Part shown: piece after piece, positions 5,450-8,832 of the stretch
Layout: every line of letters starts with the position of its first letter
Position numbering within the stretch: the stretch's first letter is position 1
Assembly (NCBI GenBank): GCA_945291235.1
Contig: CALYQY010000090.1
Span: 1 to 8,832 of the forward strand
Length of the DNA: 8,832 nucleotides
From: an uncultured Gilliamella sp.
GTDB taxonomy: Bacteria; Pseudomonadota; Gammaproteobacteria; Enterobacterales; Enterobacteriaceae
Direction: 5' to 3'
Made by a program: the position numbers and the translations under genes
The notes under the pieces: model-generated
What the model was told of the DNA's origin: nothing
The model's database searches: none
Seen by the model: the letters and a program-made list of their open reading frames with translations, nothing else

Positions 5450-7393
5450 ATGATTAATCTTGATAGCACCAGAACTTTATGGGTGTTGCGTGGTGATGTA
5501 ACGAAATTATTCAGTCAATTAAGTGACATCATTAAGCAACATAAAGGGGATTGGATCACAATAAGTGATCAAGCCATTTTATCAAATTATGTGCCAAATA
5601 TCGTATCAATATCCAATACTAAAACCCTTTTAGGACAAGAGTATTTACATGCCATTTTTGATGCAACTCAGTCATTTAATTTAGAAGCATTTGCCATGTT
5701 GTCAGGAACGCTTGTAAAAGGAAGCCGATTGATTTTGTTATTGCCTAAAAATTATAATCTTTGGGCAGACAAAGATAGTTTACGTTGGAATGAAAATGCT
5801 TATCCAATACCTGTGCCTAATTTTATAAACCATTTACAGCACACTATCTCTAAATTTAACGGTTTCCAAAAAAATAACTTTTCTGAATGTTATTTGACAT
5901 CCCCTGATTATGATGAACAGCAACACACATTAAAACAAGTGTTAAACAGTGATAAGCCTATCCATGTTATCACGGCAAAACGAGGTAGGGGAAAATCCGC
6001 TTTGGCAGGTCAATTCTCTCACTATCGACATTGCATTGTTACGGCTCCTAACAAAAAATCGCTGACCACTTTCTTTCGTTTTGCTAAACCTGATGTTCGT
6101 TTTTATGCACCAGATGAATTAATCGAAAAAGGTGTCGATGATTTTGCTGGCTATCTTATTATTGATGAAGCAGCCATGATACCTTTGCCAATGCTAAAAA
6201 AATTGCTGCAACTCGTGAATTTAGACAAAAGCCGTATTTTACTGACTACTACGGTTGAAGGTTACGAAGGTACCGGACAAGGTTTTTTATTAAAATTATT
6301 AAATGATAAGCAATGTGATCATTTCCATCTTGAAAAACCAATTCGGTGGAATGGCGATGATCAGTTAGAATATTTTACTGATTGTTTAGTTCTCAATGGA
6401 CTAATATCAGCAGAAAATCAGCGAATTAATAATACAAAGCCAATTGATTATTCCATAGTAGCGCGTCATGATTTAAGTAGTTTGAAGGAGATCTTTTATT
6501 TACTGAAAACAGCCCATTATCAAACTACGTTAGTTGATTTAAGGCGACTTTTAGACGCGACAAATTTGACGATTTGGCAGGCTAAACAGAGTCATAACCT
6601 AATTGGTGCAGCCATAACGGTTAAGGAAGGAGATTTACCGGATGACTTAATTGAAGAAATATGGAAGGGTAACCGTAGACCAAAAGGAAATATGGTTGCA
6701 CAATCTTTGGTAGCCCATGCAGGTGTTAAACAAGCAGCAAAATTAAAATCTGTCAGAATAAATCGCATTGCAGTGATAGCTTCTTATCGAAGACAAAATA
6801 TTGCAACGCAATTGATACAACATACTTATGAAGCGGCAAAAAAACAACATCAAGATTTTTTATCCGTGAGTTTTGCCTATAGTAGGGAAAATTATCAGTT
6901 TTGGTCATCTGTAGGTTTTGTACTTGTACATGTTGGTAGTCGTTTAGAGGCAAGTAGTGGCACATATTCGGTAATGGCAATAAAACCGATTAACCAAAAT
7001 GGTATAAATTTGGTTAACGTGCTATCCAAAAAGTTACAACGTAACATGATGTGGCTAAAAGAGATCATCGCACTCCCATTTGATGAAATGCTTATTGCTG
7101 ATACTGATCAGCAATTGACTAAGCAAGATATTATGGAATTATACGGATTTTGTTATTTTCATCGAGCATTCGAAGCAACTTATGCTTCATTATGTCGCTT
7201 ACAACAATTTAATGATAAGCAAAATAATCGAGTGAAATTATCTGTCTTAGGTGCTTTACTGAAAAATAAAAATCAAGGCAATGCGATCATTCAGCAATTT
7301 CAATTGACTGGGCGAAAAGCATTATTAGAAACAATTAAACAAGAGGTTAAGCAATGGTTGAATAGTAACAATGAAGTTATTTATGAAAAATAG
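5450..7393 (+). CDS. tmcA: tRNA(Met) cytidine acetyltransferase TmcA
   Basis: TmcA makes N4-acetylcytidine at the wobble position (C34) of elongator tRNA-Met, using acetyl-CoA and ATP or GTP, which prevents misreading of AUA codons. The 647-residue product covers the whole family length (671 in E. coli YpfI/TmcA). In order: an N-terminal region of about 165 residues including the FAMLSGTLVKGSRLILLLP block (81-99); an RNA-helicase-like ATPase with Walker A RGRGKSALAG (178-187) and Walker B LIIDEAA (236-242, D239/E240); TTTVEGYEGTGQGF (266-279); a GNAT acetyltransferase domain (about 380-510) with the acetyl-CoA loop in RIAVIASYRRQNIATQLI, where the usual Gly of the Q/RxxGxG/A loop is Asn450; and a C-terminal tRNA-binding tail with LTGRKALL. 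ATG 5450 follows the DUF441 stop by 3 nt without a strong ribosome site, so translation is probably coupled. cysZ follows after 71 bp. Confidence 0.97.
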   Translation: MINLDSTRTLWVLRGDVTKLFSQLSDIIKQHKGDWITISDQAILSNYVPNIVSISNTKTLLGQEYLHAIFDATQSFNLEAFAMLSGTLVKGSRLILLLPKNYNLWADKDSLRWNENAYPIPVPNFINHLQHTISKFNGFQKNNFSECYLTSPDYDEQQHTLKQVLNSDKPIHVITAKRGRGKSALAGQFSHYRHCIVTAPNKKSLTTFFRFAKPDVRFYAPDELIEKGVDDFAGYLIIDEAAMIPLPMLKKLLQLVNLDKSRILLTTTVEGYEGTGQGFLLKLLNDKQCDHFHLEKPIRWNGDDQLEYFTDCLVLNGLISAENQRINNTKPIDYSIVARHDLSSLKEIFYLLKTAHYQTTLVDLRRLLDATNLTIWQAKQSHNLIGAAITVKEGDLPDDLIEEIWKGNRRPKGNMVAQSLVAHAGVKQAAKLKSVRINRIAVIASYRRQNIATQLIQHTYEAAKKQHQDFLSVSFAYSRENYQFWSSVGFVLVHVGSRLEASSGTYSVMAIKPINQNGINLVNVLSKKLQRNMMWLKEIIALPFDEMLIADTDQQLTKQDIMELYGFCYFHRAFEATYASLCRLQQFNDKQNNRVKLSVLGALLKNKNQGNAIIQQFQLTGRKALLETIKQEVKQWLNSNNEVIYEK

Positions 7394-7453
7394 CAATGTT
7401 GTTTTATTGAAAACCATGCTGATAAGTTAAATTTAGCGTTATTTCATGTTTAA

Positions 7454-7458
7454 AAGGA
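7454..7458 (+). promoter_or_regulatory. Shine-Dalgarno that fixes the GTG start of cysZ
   Basis: AAGGA lies 6 nt before GTG at 7465-7467. No ATG in this frame occurs before the conserved RSGFEYF block, so GTG is the start of cysZ. Confidence 0.7.
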
Positions 7459-7464
7459 ACAAGA

Positions 7465-8277
7465 GTGAAGAGTAATAATGTAGATAAATTAAGATTTAAT
7501 TCAAATATTAATCATGATCGGCGTAGATCGGGATTTGAATATTTTCTGTTAGGCTGGTCATTAGCATTCAGCCCGAAAATTAGACATTTTGTATTCTTGC
7601 CTTTATTGGCGAATATGGTGATTATGTCAGCGCTATTTTATTGGTTTTTTTCCACAATTACAGGCATGGTTGACTGGGGATTATCTTATGTACCGGGGTG
7701 GCTTTCTTGGCTTGGCTATATTATTAGTTTTATGGTGATTCTGATTTTAGTCATATTATTTTGTTATTTTTTTAGTACAGTGGCTAACTTTATTGCTGCA
7801 CCGTTTAACGGCTTGCTTGCCGAACAAGTTGAAGCTGAATTAACGGGTATACCTGCACCCGATACTTCTTGGTTAAGTGTAATCAAAGATTTACCTAGAA
7901 TATTTGGTCGTGAAATTCAAAAATTAATCAATTATGTATTATGGTCTATCCCAATATTATTAACGTATTTTATTCCTGTTATTGGTCAAACAGTCACACC
8001 GATAATTTGGTTTTTATTTACTGCATGGCAAATTAATATTCAATACGCTGATTATCCTTTCGATAATCATAAGATTACTTTTCATCGTATGCGTGAGTTA
8101 CTTAAGCAGGATAAAGTTGATAATTTAGTCTACGGTATTTTAGTTAGTTTTTTTACTATGGTGCCACTATTAAACCTAATTATTATGCCAATTGCAGTTT
8201 GTGGCTCAACTGCGATGTGGGTCGATCGTTATCGCCATCAAGCTTTATTTAAAAGTGATATTAACGATATCCGATAG
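7465..8277 (+). CDS. cysZ: Sulfate transporter CysZ
   Basis: CysZ is an inner-membrane sulfate permease that supplies assimilatory cysteine synthesis. The 270-residue product aligns with E. coli CysZ (253 aa); the extra length is a polar N-terminal extension of about 12 residues and a longer tail. Conserved blocks are RSGFEYFLLGW (21-31), YFFSTVANFIAAPFNGLLAEQ (101-121), YFIPVIGQTVTPIIWFLFTAW (168-188), QYADYPFDNHK (193-203) and NLIIMPIAVCGSTAMWVDRYR (237-257). Hydrophobic helices lie at about 42-65, 83-112, 157-190 and 222-252. GTG 7465 is chosen because AAGGA lies 6 nt upstream. In E. coli cysZ sits beside zipA and cysK; here it follows tmcA after 71 bp, in which I see no good promoter, so it may be read from the upstream operon. 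I see no convincing CysB site. The gene ends in the strong stem-loop shared with ypfN. Confidence 0.96.
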   Translation: MKSNNVDKLRFNSNINHDRRRSGFEYFLLGWSLAFSPKIRHFVFLPLLANMVIMSALFYWFFSTITGMVDWGLSYVPGWLSWLGYIISFMVILILVILFCYFFSTVANFIAAPFNGLLAEQVEAELTGIPAPDTSWLSVIKDLPRIFGREIQKLINYVLWSIPILLTYFIPVIGQTVTPIIWFLFTAWQINIQYADYPFDNHKITFHRMRELLKQDKVDNLVYGILVSFFTMVPLLNLIIMPIAVCGSTAMWVDRYRHQALFKSDINDIR

Positions 8278-8282
8278 GGAAG

Positions 8283-8324
8283 AAAGTGATTAATTTTTTT
8301 CGAAATTAATCACTTTTTGTTTTT
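8283..8324. terminator. Intrinsic terminator between convergent cysZ and ypfN
   Basis: AAAGTGATTAATTT (8283-8296) and AAATTAATCACTTT (8303-8316) form a perfect 14-bp stem with a 6-nt loop (TTTTCG). On the plus strand it is followed by TTTTTGTTTTT (8314-8324), so it should end cysZ transcripts efficiently. On the minus strand the stem is followed by TTTCTTCCC, a weaker tail, so termination of dapE-ypfN is possible but less certain. The 3' arm includes the stop and last codons of ypfN. Confidence 0.88.
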
Positions 8325-8501
8325 ATCCTCAGCACTTTTTGGAGTTTGGTTATTCTCCTCATCATCATAAGGTATGGGTTTAATCCCTTTTTTATCAATG
8401 TAAGACTTAAAATTAAGCTTATTGAGAGCTTTAATGGCATTAATAAAAATACCTAAGATGAATAATAAAATTACCCACCAATAATCTTTTATCCACTCCA
8501 T
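8310..8501 (-). CDS. ypfN: YpfN-family (UPF0370) small membrane protein
   Basis: This is a 63-residue protein with one transmembrane helix (about residues 5-24, KDYWWVILLFILGIFINAIK) followed by a basic stretch and a polar, charged C-terminal tail ending in lysines. It matches E. coli YpfN (66 aa) in the WxxxYWW start, the GxxxNxIKxL run after the helix and the charged tail. The function of the family is unknown. ATG 8499-8501 is preceded by AAGG at 7 nt on the minus strand. It follows dapE by 125 bp on the same strand, as in E. coli, and is probably read with it. Its stop (8310-8312) and final Lys codons form part of the 3' arm of the terminator hairpin shared with cysZ. The conserved position beside dapE is as strong a support as the sequence. 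Confidence 0.92.
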   Translation of the reverse strand: MEWIKDYWWVILLFILGIFINAIKALNKLNFKSYIDKKGIKPIPYDDEENNQTPKSAEDKNKK

Positions 8502-8626
8502 TTTTTTACCTTTGTAGGATGCAAGTTAGTGACGCTCGTTTAGTCGAATGTCCAAAGTAGCATTAAATAATCTATTCAAATTTTGTTTGAGCAGATTTAA
8601 CAAGTTAGATAACTTAGCCAATCTTA
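8502..8626 (-). other. dapE-ypfN spacer
   Basis: This 125-bp A/T-rich spacer has no coding character. A minor inverted repeat (AAGTT 8602-8606 / AACTT 8611-8615) occurs just after the dapE stop in the direction of transcription, too short to be a convincing terminator. I find no good promoter pair for ypfN. Apart from the ypfN ribosome-binding site at its left end, I see nothing else in it. Confidence 0.5.
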
Positions 8627-8832
8627 TTAAACAAGTAATTTTTCCAAAATTCTTTGATAAATTTTTTTCAGTGTGATGATATCCTGACAATTTACATTTT
8701 CGTTAATCTTATGGATTGTTTTATTTAATACCCCAAACTCGATAATCTGACAGCCCATTTTTGCAATGAAACGTCCGTCTGATGTTCCGCCACTTGTTGA
8801 TAATTTTGTCTCAATATTTGTGTACTCTTTTA
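8627..8832 (-). CDS. dapE: Succinyl-diaminopimelate desuccinylase, C-terminal part (runs off the right edge)
   Basis: DapE is a di-zinc M20-family hydrolase that removes succinate from N-succinyl-LL-diaminopimelate, a late step of the same lysine/cell-wall pathway that DapA begins. Only the last 67 residues are visible. They match the E. coli C-terminus: [17 protein letters not shown] (substrate-binding loop), a short EFGVLN segment, then [10 protein letters not shown], whose His corresponds to the zinc ligand H349 of the H. influenzae enzyme, and [11 protein letters not shown] at the end. The stop is TAA (8627-8629 on the plus strand). The gene is upstream of ypfN on the same strand, the order found in E. 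coli. Most of the catalytic domain, including the other zinc ligands, lies beyond the window. Confidence 0.96.
   Translation of the reverse strand, partial: KEYTNIETKLSTSGGTSDGRFIAKMGCQIIEFGVLNKTIHKINENVNCQDIITLKKIYQRILEKLLV

Noticed and set aside
6753..6980. Open frame antisense to the acetyltransferase domain of tmcA
   Set aside because: It is fully inside a conserved domain read on the other strand; composition and lack of start signals mark it as a chance frame.
7407..7433. Promoter for cysZ (TTGAAA with TAAATT)
   Set aside because: The hexamers are only 15 bp apart, which is too short for a normal sigma-70 promoter; kept as doubtful.

Overview
The window is an AT-rich, gene-dense stretch of a gammaproteobacterial chromosome. 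Gene content and order point to the Enterobacterales/Orbales/Pasteurellales side of the class. The strong A+T bias, together with E. coli-like proteins (RNase T, BamC, YpfN, TmcA, CysZ), makes an Orbaceae-type organism (Gilliamella, Frischella or Orbus relatives) my best guess. That is inference; nothing in the window proves the genus. I see no phage, transposon, CRISPR array, tRNA or rRNA.

Layout. On the minus strand at the left are the N-terminal part of rnt (RNase T, running off the edge) and, upstream of it, a membrane-anchored TPR protein of unknown role. A 9-bp tandem repeat separates them and overlaps the TPR gene's stop codon. A 371-bp divergent spacer (1167-1537) follows. A long plus-strand series comes next: a Nif3/YbgI-family protein, dapA, bamC, purC, a DUF441 (YeaL-like) membrane protein, tmcA and cysZ. 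From the right edge on the minus strand come the end of dapE and then ypfN. ypfN converges on cysZ, and its stop codon lies inside a shared 14-bp terminator hairpin.

How the genes relate. dapA and dapE are two steps of the diaminopimelate/lysine pathway. bamC encodes an outer-membrane assembly lipoprotein, purC acts in purine synthesis, tmcA acetylates the wobble cytidine of elongator tRNA-Met, and cysZ imports sulfate for cysteine synthesis. From memory of E. coli K-12, dapA-bamC-purC-ypfJ-tmcA-ypfH converging on dapE-ypfN is a known arrangement. The same frame is visible here without ypfJ and ypfH, with a DUF441 gene between purC and tmcA and cysZ at the convergent end. purC, DUF441 and tmcA are tightly packed (1-nt overlap, then a 3-nt gap) and are probably co-translated. 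purC also has a 258-bp leader with a possible promoter, a PurR-like box and a stem-loop, so it is probably controlled partly on its own.

This is a conserved housekeeping region and I did not find a new defence, mobile or biosynthetic system. The points most worth a second look are the single-domain BamC, the purC leader hairpin whose arms resemble Shine-Dalgarno and anti-Shine-Dalgarno sequences, the tandem repeat that regenerates in-frame TAG stops, and the DUF441 gene locked between purC and tmcA.
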